This document shows positions 30,705 to 42,014 of a DNA stretch of 64,000 nucleotides, piece by piece; the stretch's first letter is position 1, and each line of letters begins with the position of its first letter. The DNA is taken from NCBI RefSeq assembly GCF_000321225.1, contig NW_004450266.1, positions 6,969,804 to 7,033,803 on the forward strand, read 5' to 3'. The notes below the pieces were generated by a model. The model searched no databases, was not told the origin of the DNA, and worked only from the letters and a program-made list of their open reading frames with translations. The stretch is from Odobenus rosmarus divergens (Eukaryota; Chordata; Mammalia; Carnivora; Odobenidae). Position numbers and translations under genes: made by a program.

Positions 30705-31955
30705 AAGCTGGTCTTCAGTGAGAGAGAAGGAAGCTCACAAGAGAAGCAGACCAGAGCAGCCAAAAAGAGACAGAACTTAAGCAGGACAGAATGAAAACCC
30801 CGATCCCAATTCTACACGTCTCTGCATTTTCTCTGGATGGGAAGTTCAAGTCCTTGGACTCCATGAGGCAGTAGTCAAAATCCCTCTGTTTTGAATTAGT
30901 TAATTCTGAGGTTTCTGTCACTTTGAACCAAGAGTACGAACACCGGTATTACTATTTAGTAATTACTGTTAGGGCAAAGAAAAGGAAAGTAACGTGAGTG
31001 GCTCCACCTGATGTTAAATTTACCAGATAGGGGACTGATGGACAAGGAAGCCCACTGCTTCCAAATGCTGTCCAAACATGTCCTGGGAGGAGACAGGGTC
31101 CCTCCTGTCTGGGGTATAGCAACCTTCATACACTCACACACTTTAAGCCTCTTGGCTTTTGTTTAATCCAGTAACAGCTAGAGTAAAATCTGAAAAGGAT
31201 TTTCTTCTGCACAGTTATGCCTTTCTTCCCAATCCAAACACAACTGCATGCCTGGCCCCCTGAAATGCTCCAAAACAAAACAAGTCCAGCCCAAATCCCT
31301 CATCTCGTTTCATGTTATTATTTTCTTGGCTGCACAAACTTAGGGGCCTTTGTTTCTTCTGCTCTGCCCTCAGACTTTTCCTGTCCACATTCTCCTGTCT
31401 GAGCTCCCACGCCAGCAACGAGGGCTCCAAACTCGCAGATGAAGAGAGGGGCAATCTGAGGGACGGCAGGCTGCAAACTAATCATCTCAGACAACAGCTG
31501 GAGGTTCCCAGAAGCAACTCCCCAGCCTTCTAGAATAACTACTGAACCCAGGCCCTCAGGGACGAATATGGCCAGATAGTAGGGTGTGGGTTATGGGTTT
31601 GGTCTTGTAGAAGATAATCATTCAAGGTGTAGGTGAGATTCTGGGGCTGCCGCTATTCCAAGGATGAACAGAAAGCACCATTCTACCTTGAAGATCCTAT
31701 AAAACAAGATAGTTGCTACTCTCCTCCAAAGGGCTAGGGACAGCAATTATCTACATGCACAAGATTTGATAACTACAGATACTACAGTTTATTGCCCCCT
31801 CCCCAAAGTAAAGGAGGATCCTGATTTTCCCTTATTTGTTCAATCCAGAAGATCATACAGTAGGCTGCCTAATCAGGCTGCCAGCAATCTCGATCAGAAA
31901 AATGAGAAAAGAGCAGCAGTTTTCTGGAATGGGTGGGGGCCAACTCAGCCTTGAA
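30705..31955. other. Unassigned non-coding sequence
   Basis: About 1.25 kb holds neither a recognised repeat nor a supported gene. Confidence 0.4.
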
Positions 31956-31959
31956 CAGA

Positions 31960-32500
31960 GGGTGGTGGGACGAGAGGGCTGAATGCCTGGTAGGCCAGTT
32001 TGCACACAGGCCCGTTCCCCATGCTTCCCACTCTGCTCCATCTCACAAGGAACTGCAATGCCCAGGCTCCCTCGCTTACCAGCTTCTGGGCAGGTGGGTT
32101 TGGCAAATGGAAGACTGGGGCAGAAGATCAGAGGTGAGGAGAAGGGAGGAGCTAGGGCCAATCTCTCAGGCCAATCTCTCTCTCTCTCTCCCTCTCTCTC
32201 TCTCTTGCTTGTCTTAGCATCCCCTAGCAGCAGCCACATAAACTCTGTTGCTTCAGGTCCTGACAGGCACCCTATAGAATGGTTCCAGCTCCTGGGGACT
32301 AGAAACACCACCTTCTTTCATTGTCCCTCTTGTCTAGGGGTGATAGTAGTTTCCCGTTGTTGATCACTGGGTTGTCTCAACATGTACTGTTGAGCTTCTC
32401 GGTTGTGTCAGCTATGTGACCAATTCCTGTATTAAATTCCCCCTGTTGAAAAACCTAGAGTAGTTTCTGTTTTTCCTGCTGAAACTCTGACCAGTAGAGG
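31960..32500 (+). mobile_element. Unclassified old repeat, LTR-like 3' end
   Basis: 'tgtctaggggtgatagtagt', 'ttcccgttgttgatcactgg' and 'gtattaaattccccctgttg' correspond to the end of the copy at 60195-60560. The two look like one family. A TC microsatellite interrupts it. Confidence 0.38.
32175..32204 (+). repeat. (TC)n microsatellite
   Basis: About fourteen CT units carry one extra C, all pyrimidine on the plus strand. Confidence 0.93.
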
Positions 32501-33785
32501 TGCTGAGAGAGAATCAGCAGGTGGAAGTCCCACCCTGCAGCCCCTGATACAATGGATGCACAAAGCCGCACCGTGCTCGGGCCAGGATAGGGAGCCAGTG
32601 CAGAACTGACCAGTGCAATCAAACCCCAGAGGTGAGAAGTGATACATGGGGCCCCTGTGAGGTTGGGGAAGCAGCCATGGAAGGAGGAGCATAGGAATAC
32701 ACCGTCAGGTAAATGCTCCCCCCACCCCTTCACCAGGAGTCTAGCCAACTTCAAATGTGACTTCTTGTGTCAGTTGGTAAACTAAGGTGGGGAAGGCCGA
32801 TCATTAATGCTATATAGATGCCAAGGAGCTCCGTTGTGAAACTTCAGAATCCTTTGGCAGATTAGGGCATCCTAAGTCTCTGTAGCGAAGCCAGGAGTTT
32901 AATGAAACTGGGACAGGCCAAGAAAGACATCTGTCAGCAAATTCAGTGAGACAGTTGAGTCTTAATGTGATATGGATGGTTTGGGTGTTGTCTGTGTGGA
33001 TACCTAACTAGAAGGGGCTAGCATCCATCCTACCAAACTCAGAGGGGTGGGGAAGCCATCCTTTATTGAGAGAGGATGGAAATGGGAAAAAAATAGAATA
33101 CTTTAGTGGCTGCTGAGAGACAGAGCATCCTCGGTTACTAAGGAAGAATTTGGATGTGAAAACGTATCTATAAACAGACAGACACCGGCTGGGACCGAGA
33201 AAGACACACGGGAAAAAAAGAGCCCACCAGAAATTGAGGGACAATGGCTTGCAAGCTCTCCACGGCCCCAGCCCCTTGCATGGTGGGCAAGCTTCTGAGC
33301 AGAGGTCAGCTTCCCACAGTCAGAGCAGGAGATTCTGGGATCCGTGATGCATTTACTTTCTGCTTCCGCTCAGGCCCTTGTCACAGGTGGCCTTTTATTG
33401 ACTGACCCAAGTGTCCCGGACCAACAGCGCCCACAGAACCTGAAAGGACCACCAGGTGTGGAACAGCAGGGCTGTTAATGAACTGCCACATGCTTTGCTC
33501 CCTGGAAATCTCCTTCGGTCTCAGACAGGAAGCCAGTGCTGAGGCTTTAGCATAGATGCATCTCAACCTCAGCATCCCCACCCACTTTCTCCCACCTCAC
33601 GTGCCCACCCACACAGCCACACAGGCTTATTTCTACCTTGGTGAAGCTGAAAACATTTGTAGGGGGACAAGCTGTGTTGGAAAAGAAAGCATCTTCTCCA
33701 GAGATGGGAAAACCAATGAAATGTGGGGGTTACAAATGTTTTCCTACTTCGGCTTTTTTTTTTTTCAATTTTTGTTATAACATGT
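32501..33785. other. Unassigned non-coding sequence
   Basis: About 1.3 kb holds no recognised repeat. The frames present are short and overlap on both strands. A T run at 33757-33766 precedes the LINE remnant. Confidence 0.4.
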
Positions 33786-33786
33786 C

Positions 33787-34200
33787 TCATTTTTTTTAAT
33801 AAAATATTTTTAAAACTGTTTAGATTTACAGAAAAATTGCAAGCAGAGTTTCCACATACCCTGCATCCAGTTTCCCCATTATTAATGTCTTATAATCTTA
33901 TATTAGTATGGTTCTTTTGTTACAATCAATAAACCACTATTATTACATTGCTATTAATTAAAGTCTATAGTTTATTCAGAGTTCCTTAGTTTTCACCTAA
34001 TATTTTCTGTTTCGGGATCCCATGCAGGCCACCACACTACATTTAGTTATCACACATTCCTAGGCTCTTCTTGGTGGTGGTAGTTTCTAGGATTTTCCTT
34101 AGTTTTTGATGACCTTGACAATTTTGGGGGTTCACTAGAAAAGTATTTTGTAGGATGTCCCACTATTGGAATTTTTCTGATATTTTTCTCATGACAGGAC
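33787..34200. mobile_element. LINE-derived sequence related to 7440-8100
   Basis: 'gtttagatttacagaaaaat', 'tgcatccagtttccccatta', 'gttcacctaatattttctg'-like text and 'tgaccttgacaattttgggg' belong to an old LINE-type repeat. Strand and subfamily are not settled by eye. Confidence 0.5.
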
Positions 34201-34251
34201 TGGACCAGTTTTTCACCGTTTCTTGGTTATAAACGCCAGGCCTCTGGCCCA

Positions 34252-34272
34252 GGGCGAGGGGTGGGGGTGGGG
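34252..34272 (+). other. G-quadruplex motif
   Basis: G runs of 3, 4, 5 and 4 are separated by CGA, T and T. This is a compact motif with very short loops. Confidence 0.75.
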
Positions 34273-34399
34273 AGCCACTGGCCACTAGCTCAGGAAGACA
34301 GCTGTGGTAGGTGAGCTCTGCAGGGACCACAGCATTCACATGGTCACTGGCATCCCTGCCCCTGGGGACACACAAGACCCTCACCATGTGGCCACAACT

Positions 34400-34916
34400 G
34401 ACTTCTCCAGCATCAAGTCCTGAAGTTTCCTTCCCTTTCCTTTTGCTGCACCTGACTCGCTTGCAATTTCCCAAACATGCCTGTAGCCTGCACCTGACTC
34501 GCTTGCAATTTCCCAAACATGCCCGTAGCCTGCACCTGACTCACTTGCAATTTCCCAAACATGCCCGTAGCCTCTCATTTTCATGCCTGTACATTTGCTG
34601 TTCCTTCAGCCAATAATGCCATCCCTCCCCTTGACTAGCCGAAACCTTTCTTCTCTGTGCTACATTGTACATTTCTGTCCATTCCTGACTGCCTGACTTA
34701 AAACTGTGATTCCCTCCAACACTCCCAACCCCTTTCCTGATGTTTCTCCACAGTACTCCTCAGCATCTGACATGCTACTTGTTTATTAACTTGCTATGGT
34801 GTATCTCCTCTGCCACAGTGTAAGCTTCATGGTATTTGTTGTGCTTCTGGCTCCATTAGGACAGTGCTTGGCACAGAGAGGATGTTCCATTAATGTTTGC
34901 TGAATGAATGACTGAC
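34400..34916 (+). mobile_element. L2 LINE 3' end carrying a minisatellite
   Basis: 'catttgctgttccttcagcc', 'tctccacagtactcctcagc', 'gtgtaagcttcatggtattt' and the terminus 'aatgtttgctgaatgaatga' are classic forward L2. The expanded 42-base unit lies where L2 normally has one copy of a related sequence. Confidence 0.77.
34447..34572 (+). repeat. Minisatellite, 42-base unit x 3
   Basis: Units are 34447-34488, 34489-34530 and 34531-34572. They begin tgcacctgactcgcttgcaa and differ at one or two positions (T/C near the unit end, G/A in unit three). Because 42 is divisible by three, a 14-residue repeat appears in frames on both strands (GYGHVWEIASESGA on minus). It has no coding meaning. Confidence 0.98.
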
Positions 34917-35032
34917 AAATGCTGGAGTATTGCATACATTTTTTGTAGCTGTTTGAGTACATCTCTGTTTCTTCTAGTACACTATGAACTTCCGGGGGAA
35001 GGATCTGATCCTATATAACACAGGGAATTCTT

Positions 35033-35475
35033 GGTGTGAAACTGAGTAAAGGAAACCTCATTTAAAATGGAGTCGGGAGGCAGAAGGGGGGGAGCTCTCA
35101 CCCCGTACTACTCATCCTCAGACCCCAACAGGGAGAAAGGGACCTTGCATTCCCAACAGGAGAAGCCCAATTTACTTCTTAACAGCAGGAGGAAGGAAGA
35201 TTTTCTCCTTGCCCAGCAACAAGCTCGGCCAGTAAGAAAATAGCACAACTGAGTCAATGAGAAACCTCTGAACTCTTGCTTTCCTCCAGTGGACTTTCAT
35301 TCCAAGTGGCCCCTCCAACTTCCTCCTTTCTGTATGATGTAATGTTCCTCTCCTTTATCTCCAGAAAAGCCTATGGTTGCCATAGCTTGCCTGTCCCAAA
35401 TTGCAATTCCTCTGCTATTCCTGCAAAAAACTCATTTTGCTGGTAAGATGACTGTTGCTTTACTTTGAAGGTAGA
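35033..35475 (+). mobile_element. Probable solitary ERV LTR
   Basis: It begins tgtgaaactgagtaaagg, then shows 'catttaaaatggagtcggga', 'ttgcctgtcccaaattgcaa' and 'actcattttgctggtaagat', and ends near 'gaaggtagaca'. The TG...CA ends and overall wording fit an old retroviral LTR. I cannot name the family, and no target duplication is clear. Confidence 0.45.
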
Positions 35476-35479
35476 CAGT

Positions 35480-35805
35480 GTGGAAGCCGGCACTTAGGGC
35501 ACGCCTTATAGCCCAGTTCGGGACACACTGAGCATTGTTCGCCGCCACTCCCTCTCTCAGGACATCCCCCACACTCTCTGGAGCAGCATCTCCGTGTGGT
35601 CGGAAGAAACAGACAGTGTACTGTGCAAGGTCAGAAGTTTAGAATCTAAGAGCTCCTGAGCAGGGGTGCGGCCCGTCTCTTTTTAGAGCTGAATTTCTGA
35701 CCACAAACTCTGCTCCTGCTCCATTACTGGAAGGTCAAGGCCATTGCCAGGAACTAACTTGGCAAGGCAGAGACGACAGCAGCTCTGACATCTAAGGACA
35801 GGGCT
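35480..35805. other. Unassigned short stretch
   Basis: No recognised repeat or gene signal is present. Confidence 0.4.
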
Positions 35806-35809
35806 ACCT

Positions 35810-35970
35810 CTCCCAGTAGCCAGTGTGGGGACATGGACAACCTCGCTGAGCCTCCGTTCTCTCAGCAGCTCATGGAAATCATCTTATCACCTCCTAGGGG
35901 CTTGTTGTGAGGACCGGCTAAGAAACGGATGGAAAAGCACTTCAAATCTATAAAGCCCCATTTGGAGCAC
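35810..35970 (+). mobile_element. MIR fragment
   Basis: 'gacaacctcgctgagcctcc', 'ggggcttgttgtgaggaccg' and 'ggaaaagcacttcaaatcta' lie in MIR order. Confidence 0.72.
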
Positions 35971-35974
35971 TTTT

Positions 35975-36425
35975 GCAGTCATCACCATCAACGGACCCAG
36001 GTCTCCTGTTTTCTGAGCCTCATGACACAGTAGGAGCCATCCGGGTCACCATAACATGGACAGGAAGCAGGTGGGGGGATGGGTGCTCCCAGGGAAAACT
36101 TTAAAAACGAGTCCCTGGGCCTTCTGGCTAAGATCAAAGTCAAATGTTTTCAGTAAAGCACACACAGAAACCAATCATATGTTTATAGTACAAAAGACTT
36201 GTCCTTTGGCTGCCTAGCAAGGGCCCTCAGGCTTAGAACTGCACTTGTACCTGCTTTTACCTTCACTCTGCCTTTGATGCTTGCTTCAACCCACCGAACT
36301 CAGTGGGGTGGGGAAGGGGTATATGTTGCCTGGGGAAACCTACTTCCATACCATGGCTGGGGTTTTAGCATGCTGATTATGAATGGAACATGAATGGAAA
36401 TTAACATGAATGGAAATTAATTTTA
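35975..36425. other. Unassigned non-coding sequence
   Basis: No gene is recognised. A short local repeat, catgaatggaaattaa, occurs twice near 36391-36420. Confidence 0.4.
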
Positions 36426-36429
36426 CTTA

Positions 36430-36725
36430 ACAATTCTGCATAACCAAAAGGAAATAAAGTAAAAAGGACAACAAGCTGGAAAAAATATTTGTAGCATGGA
36501 AGACAGAAGACGATTAATAACCATTCAGCAACGATCTGCTGCAAATTGATGTGGGAAAAAATATAGGACACCAATAAATAAATTGGGAACATACATGGGT
36601 GTGTTCTACAAGAAGTATAGTAAGTGAATACACACATGGGAAAAACGTTCAGTTTCTCTAGTAATCAAAGAAATACAAATTGGAGCAAAAACAAAATACC
36701 ATTATACCTAAATACCTAAATTAGT
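36430..36725 (+). mobile_element. LINE-1 ORF2 C-terminal remnant (old)
   Basis: 'gctggaaaaaatatttgtag', 'gctgcaaattgatgtgggaa' and 'tctagtaatcaaagaaatac' resemble the end of LINE-1 ORF2 in sense orientation. The frame is not open. Confidence 0.7.
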
Positions 36726-36849
36726 AATCTTCCCCCTCCCTCCCCCCACACTGCTTTGGAGCTAGTCATTTAAAAGTACTTATTTACCAGCTACAATGTC
36801 AGGCAGACTAGCTGAGCAAAAGGGATGGGACCCCCAGCTGCAGGAATCT

Positions 36850-36990
36850 ACATCCAGGGCATCCACGTTCTAGCTGTGCGACTTTGAGCAAGTTATTCAA
36901 CATCTCTGAGCTTCCAATTTTCTCATCAGTAAAATAGGGATAAAGATACCTCTTCCCCAGGGCAGTTACAAAGCTTCTTCTCATATGCTA
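36850..36990 (+). mobile_element. MIR
   Basis: 'ctagctgtgcgactttgagc', 'aagttattcaacatctctga' and 'tcatcagtaaaatagggata' are close to the MIR core. Confidence 0.8.
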
Positions 36991-37059
36991 ACACTTCTGA
37001 TTCACCCAGCTCTGAAGCTTGAGCGAGGCCCAGGCCTTAGCTCTGAGCTTCAAATGTGG

Positions 37060-37145
37060 AAACCAAACTCAGAGTGGTGCCTGAAGTTACAAAGCCAAGC
37101 ACTCCAACCCAGTTCTTCGGGGCTCTAGATCATGCTTTCTTCGGA
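37060..37145 (-). mobile_element. MIR fragment, reverse orientation
   Basis: 'ctgaagttacaaagccaagc' and 'actccaacccagttcttcgg' match the reversed B-box side of MIR. Confidence 0.45.
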
Positions 37146-37149
37146 GGCA

Positions 37150-37780
37150 GGGATGTGTAAGAGAGCCTGAACAGAGGGCAGTAAGGGAAGCCCTTCAGGT
37201 GGTGCTGAGGCTGGCACCAAGTGAGAAGAGAGAACAAGGTGGTGCCAGCCCTGCACGCTGGGGCGGGCTCTTTGGGCGCAGAAGCCTATATGGTGTGGCC
37301 CACACCTGAGCCCTTCCTCTTACCTGCTCTTAAGCTGAACATGCACTTGCGGACGCCATCTGCATTTGGCCATGACAGCGCGTGGGTTTTCCATTTCTTT
37401 GACGGATGATCAGAAAAGCAGGAGGTAGCATCTGGCCTGTTTATTATCTGCGCCTACCGAGCACTCCAGAGTGACGGGCAGATGGGCCAGGAGGCGCTGC
37501 CTGCATCCCAAAACAATTCACTCTCCACACGCTGGGCAGCCGCTGACCCAGTGACTTACACTGATGTTCAAGACCCATTGTGTCCGGAAGAGAGAGAGAA
37601 TAAAAAGGAATTTCTTGGAGTGTGATTTGGAACTCTTATGGGTAAGCCATGTCTGGGAGAAGAACAGTGTGGTGCAGGCAGAATGTGAGACAGCCAGGAA
37701 AGGAGTCTAAGCAGGTCTGGTTGAAGGTGAGAGCGTCGACAGCAGCTTGCCAGGGGGCCCAAGTGAGATGCGGAGAGCGA
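37150..37780. other. Unassigned non-coding sequence
   Basis: No gene or repeat is recognised. Confidence 0.4.
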
Positions 37781-37784
37781 AGTG

Positions 37785-38195
37785 GTCAGGAGCTCTCTGC
37801 CCAGATTGCTTCCTTATTTGAAAAACCGTCCACAGCATTGGACTGCCGACAAACTGAAATTCTGGTTTCGGAACAAGGCACATCATGATTCGGTTTCTGC
37901 CTTCCCAGCAACCAGCCTTCTTCCTGACCTTGCCAGGTATTTGTGGTTCCCAAAATGTGCAACACAGTGCCAAACCTTGGTGTTCTCCCTGGATGGCCAA
38001 CGCTTTCCCCACCTTCACCTTAAAAATTCTGATCCCACTGAGGCTGCCAAGCTGAGTCCCACACCACTCCTTCGGTTTCCCTTCCGGAATACTGTAATTT
38101 ATGCATCTCCCTCCATGCAGACCGGACCATTTCTTATCTACCCTTGCATTGCGAGTCTAGCCTAAGGCCTGACACACAGCATACATGTATATACG
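37785..38195 (+). mobile_element. L2 LINE 3' region
   Basis: 'aaaaccgtccacagcattgg', 'gatggccaacgctttcccca' and 'ctaaggcctgacacacagca' follow forward L2. It accounts for the 127-codon frame 37782-38165. Confidence 0.62.
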
Positions 38196-38199
38196 CAGA

Positions 38200-38885
38200 G
38201 TGTATGAGCAAATACTCAGATATCCCAGCGAAATTTTTTGGTGGATGGCAAGGTTAGATGGCTGGTTGGGTGAATCAAACAAATGTTTTACAAAGTCCAT
38301 CTGTCACTATATGGAAGACTGAGGTGGAGTGAGATACCTGCAGAAGCAAGTGCACTGGTCTAGATTATGAGAGAGGCAGGGAGATGGGAAGGACGTAGGG
38401 GACCTAAGTGATCTTGGTAACTGGATTGAATGGAAAATGGTAAGCTCACGGAGAGGAAAGGTTGAAAGAGATGGTGTAGGGAGCCTGACCCCTAGTTTCC
38501 AGATGGTGCAGAGTGTGATCCACTTAGGCTAAATGGGGACCCAGGTGTATCACTTCTTACTTGGGGGGAGAGGGAGCTAGGAGATGGTGAGTCTGATATT
38601 AGTAAGGAAGCAGGCCTGGCAGAGCTCCAGCAAATACTCTTTCCCCACCTCTGGGTGGCCTTTTGTGACCCTTCAATGGACAGGCCTTGGTTAAGATGGC
38701 CCGAAGGCACAGTTTACATACTCAGAGAGAATGGAAGGCCATTCTGACTCAGCCCAGAGTGTGAGCAGGGAGGAAAGGGCCCTTTCAATATGGCTGCACT
38801 AAAGAGTCTGCCGGCCCTGAAATCCCCACCCACCTGGCATCACCTGAGGGAGCATGCAGTTGCCAGTGCAGTGTGATGCATCCCA
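38200..38885. other. Unassigned sequence with a possible reversed L2 trace
   Basis: 38310-38490 ('ggatt gaatggaaaatggt'-type text in a purine-rich context) could be reversed L2, but I am not sure. Nothing else is recognised. Confidence 0.35.
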
Positions 38886-38889
38886 AGGG

Positions 38890-39065
38890 AGGCTATTAAA
38901 TGTAGTGCAAGGAGCACAGACTTTGGAATCAGGCGGCTCTGAGTTCGAATCCTAGGTCTGCTACCTGTTAGTCAAGTAGCCTTGGGCAAGTGCCTTCACT
39001 TGTCTGCATCTCAGTCTCTTTGCCTATAAAAGAGTACAATGATTCCCACTTTTGATTGTAAATGC
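38890..39065 (+). mobile_element. MIR
   Basis: 'gtgcaaggagcacagacttt', 'gagttcgaatcctaggtctg' and 'cttgggcaagtgccttcact' are a well-preserved MIR 5' half. The B-box-like GTTCGAATCC is intact. Confidence 0.88.
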
Positions 39066-39069
39066 CAAT

Positions 39070-39300
39070 TTAAATAAGCTTGCACATGTCTGGTACTTTC
39101 TTCCCTTTGATGTTCTTTCCCTTTGGACACCTCCTTCCCCATATGAGCAATGGGGAGAATATTGCTATACACAATTGCTTTATGCTGGGCACCGTGAAAA
39201 CTAGAATAAAATCTGAGAGGGTCTGCCCTCTCTGGGCTTAACAGAAACACTGAATGCTACACACATGCCATTCCCTACATAGGCATGCGCATCTGTGTCA
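39070..39300. other. Unassigned non-coding sequence
   Basis: No gene or repeat is recognised. Confidence 0.35.
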
Positions 39301-39302
39301 GT

Positions 39303-39359
39303 TCCGCCTACCTGGCTAAGCTCCGCCTACCTGACTAAGCTCCGCCTACCCGGCTGAGC
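39303..39359 (+). repeat. Minisatellite, 19-base unit x 3
   Basis: Units tccgcctacctggctaagc, tccgcctacctgactaagc and tccgcctacccggctgagc sit at 39303, 39322 and 39341. The last passes into MIR-like sequence ('cgacctctggcaattcactg'). Confidence 0.96.
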
Positions 39360-39935
39360 GACCTCTGGCAATTCACTGCCGGGCTCTGAGCTCAATTTCT
39401 TCACTGGTTCAAACAGGGCCTGGTCACCTCTGCACCCAGGGGCTGTCCTTGGGCTGGGCTGGGAACACTTAACGGCAAAGTGAGTGAGGAGTGGCCCAGG
39501 AAAAGTCCGAGTGTTCACTACCTGCACTCCGCAGAGAGCGGCTTTCCTAGGCCTTCTGGAAAGCTGCTTTCTGCTTTCTCATTTGAATGCTTAATGGGTT
39601 TCACCCTCTTAAGTGACACCTGCTGGAAATGTAATTGTGCAGGTAATTGCTACGAGGGAACGGACACAGCTTCATCGCCCAATGCTAGTGCTTCCCTTAG
39701 GAAGCGCGCTCACGAAGCCTTTCCTGCATCCTGGCTGAGAGGGCACTGTGCTGGGCTTTGCCTCGGATGAGGACACAAGGCAATAGCTGCTGAAGTATTC
39801 AGATTTCCAGAACCAAGTCTCTGGCAGGGAAGCCACAGGGCCTTATCGTGAGCCAAAGAGCAGAAGACAAAAAATTCCACCGGAAGTTTCCCTGACAAAC
39901 ATTCTAGCTAAACTCCCAAAAGCAGGGTGGCCCAG
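39360..39935. other. Unassigned sequence, weak MIR at left
   Basis: 39350-39430 resembles the MIR core weakly ('gagctcaatttcttcactgg'). The remainder is unassigned, with an AT-rich piece at 39580-39660. Confidence 0.38.
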
Positions 39936-39939
39936 CGGT

Positions 39940-40015
39940 GGAGTAGAAAGTGAGAGGTGTGGGGTTAGGATCTGGGCTGGGGCTTCTGCTCTCCTCCCCA
40001 GCTGTGTGATCTGAC
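39940..40015 (+). mobile_element. MIR fragment
   Basis: 'ggttaggatctgggctgggg' and 'ccccagctgtgtgatctgac' match the MIR middle. Confidence 0.5.
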
Positions 40016-40195
40016 AAGATAGGAAAGCAAAGGCCTTAACAGTAACATGACAATAAGAGTTAGCATCATTGCTTATAATCTTGTTAATGAAGGACCAAGC
40101 AGGGGACTTGGGGCAGGGAAGTTTGGAAAGGCAGAGAGAAGGGAACACAAAACTGGTTTAGAGGATGGGAGAAACAGGCTTTAGTGCCAGGCTCT

Positions 40196-40258
40196 GTGTA
40201 GATATAAATACATAAATATAGGACTATAAATAAATATATAAATGCACAAATATATATC
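40196..40258 (+). repeat. AT-rich low-complexity tract
   Basis: There are repeated ataaata and tatata motifs with interruptions. Confidence 0.75.
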
Positions 40259-40289
40259 AGGCTTGTCATGTTCGAAAATTAATAATTGG

Positions 40290-40498
40290 GGGGTGCCTGG
40301 ATGGCTCAGTCAATTAAGTGGCCGACTCTTGATTTTGGCTCAGGTCATGATCTCAGGGTCCTGGGATTGAGCCCGACATTAGGCTCTGTGCTCAGTGGGG
40401 AGTCTGACTGAAGATTTCTCTCCCTCTGCCTCTGCCCCCTGCTCCTGCGCTTGCGCTCTTCTCTCTCTCTCTCTTCAATAAATAAATAAAATCTTGAA
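40290..40498 (+). mobile_element. SINEC, full length
   Basis: 'gggtgcctggatggctcagt', 'ttggctcaggtcatgatctc', 'gtcctgggattgagcccgac' and 'caataaataaataaaatc' cover the whole element. The flanks aaaattaataattgg (40275-40289) and aaaattgataattgg (40499-40513) differ at one base. Confidence 0.97.
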
Positions 40499-40514
40499 AA
40501 AATTGATAATTGGC

Positions 40515-41890
40515 CTGTGGTGCTATAGAAACTGTTCCTTTTCCTTCTTACTCCCCCACCAGTCCCCTCCCGCATTCTCTTTTAGTTTTCTAAGACTTAC
40601 CTGCAGCCTCTGGATAAGAATTGACATACTTTTTTTTTTTTTTAGCTGAATTTGTTTGCCTGTTTGGACCGGTTTCTTTGACCCGGACAGCCTGAGGTTC
40701 AGACGTTTCCCTCCCCACGTTCATGCAAGCCCGAGGAGGAAGGTGTTGCGGCCGTGTCAGCCGCGGGCTGGTCTTCTGAAAGAGTCTGCAGCTCTGCTGG
40801 GGAGAGACTGGCCTCCTGTAAGGACACCTGGGGTTCCGGGTCCCAGCTCACATGGTACTTATCCTGGGGGGTGAGTCCGGGCTCTGATGTGGCCACAATG
40901 TCTGTGTTGCCTGAGACGACTGGACACAGGTTAGGTGAGAAATCATAACTCGGCTACGTGGGTCTCCAGGTGTCTGCAGGTCAGTCCTGCAGCGCCAAAT
41001 AGCGACGGGGGGGGGGGACCAGGGGGCAAATATCTTCCAGAAGCCTTTTAGAGACATTCCTGTCCTCTAATCCAAGTCTTCCAGATGCAATCTAGACTTT
41101 CCTTAATGGCTATGGATGGTGCACAGCGACTTTTGACTCCGCTCTCGTACAACGATGCCCTTTGTGACTGGTACCTCGGCAGTGGTATTTGTTCCTGAAG
41201 GAAGTGGCCCTGGCATTTTGTGCCTTTGGCGTTTCCATGCCTACTCTTTCTCGTGCTGTGGTCCCCTCCCTGACTGTCCGCACGCAGGTGTCACTTTGCC
41301 TTTCCCCTTGTCGTTCACCTTGCCAGACGGTGAGTCAGCCCTTTGGGCACAGCTCTTCAGCAGTACCTGTCCAGTACCTCACTGGACTCTAATGATCTGG
41401 CCCCATCTCTACCAGGTGCCACAGACTGGCCCTGTCAGCACCCACAGCCCCCCACTTCCCGTGAGCCTTTCACTCCACGGGGGCTATCCACCTGGAAATG
41501 ACACATGGACTCCCTTTGCAGCCAGACCCCGGTTCCACGGAGCCAGCACACCCACAGGAACACAGCGGGCAGATGCTGTCACAGGTGAATGAAGGCTTCC
41601 CACAAACATGGTGGCCAAGGTGTTTGTTTATCCAGATAACTACAATGTAGGTTCTACTGTCAAGTTCCTAGAGTTTGGAGATCCACGGAATGGGGACAAA
41701 GGACACTGCGTTCCAGCAGGCCTATGTAGTGTTTGGGGACTTCTCTGGTTCTGTGGCATCCCACCTTGGGTCTCTGGCCTTCCTGGAAAGTTTGCAAGCC
41801 ACTTAATATCCTGTGTAAATCCATTTTCTGATTTAAACTAGCCAGAGTAGATTCTGTTGTCTGAAACAAAGAAGCAGGACTGAGACAACA
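40515..41890. other. Unassigned sequence with long T and G runs
   Basis: T15 lies at 40630-40644 and G11 at 41007-41017. The sequence after T15 ends in an AG that resembles a splice acceptor, but no exon follows that I can support. A 145-codon frame (41155-41592) has no recognisable domain. Confidence 0.4.
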
Positions 41891-41894
41891 TCTG

Positions 41895-42010
41895 TCTGCC
41901 CCCAAATTGTAAGCTCCTTGAGAGCAGGGATTCGTTCTCAAGCGTCTTTATTTCCCTGGGCCCAAAACACACTCTGTGCCCTGAAGCCCCTCCTGGCTGG
42001 GTGACTAAAC
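41895..42010 (+). mobile_element. L2 3' end fragment
   Basis: 'caaattgtaagctccttgag' and 'agcagggattcgttctcaag' are typical of the forward L2 terminus. Confidence 0.55.
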
Positions 42011-42014
42011 TGAG

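Noticed and set aside
34447..34572. CRISPR-like array
   Set aside because: Units are directly adjacent with no spacers, and this is a mammalian genome.
34381..34584. Repeat protein with three 14-residue units on minus
   Set aside because: It is the antisense of a minisatellite inside an L2 transposon remnant.
40630..40700. T15 plus AG as a splice acceptor
   Set aside because: No open exon or donor with support follows. T runs are common at decayed retroposon edges.
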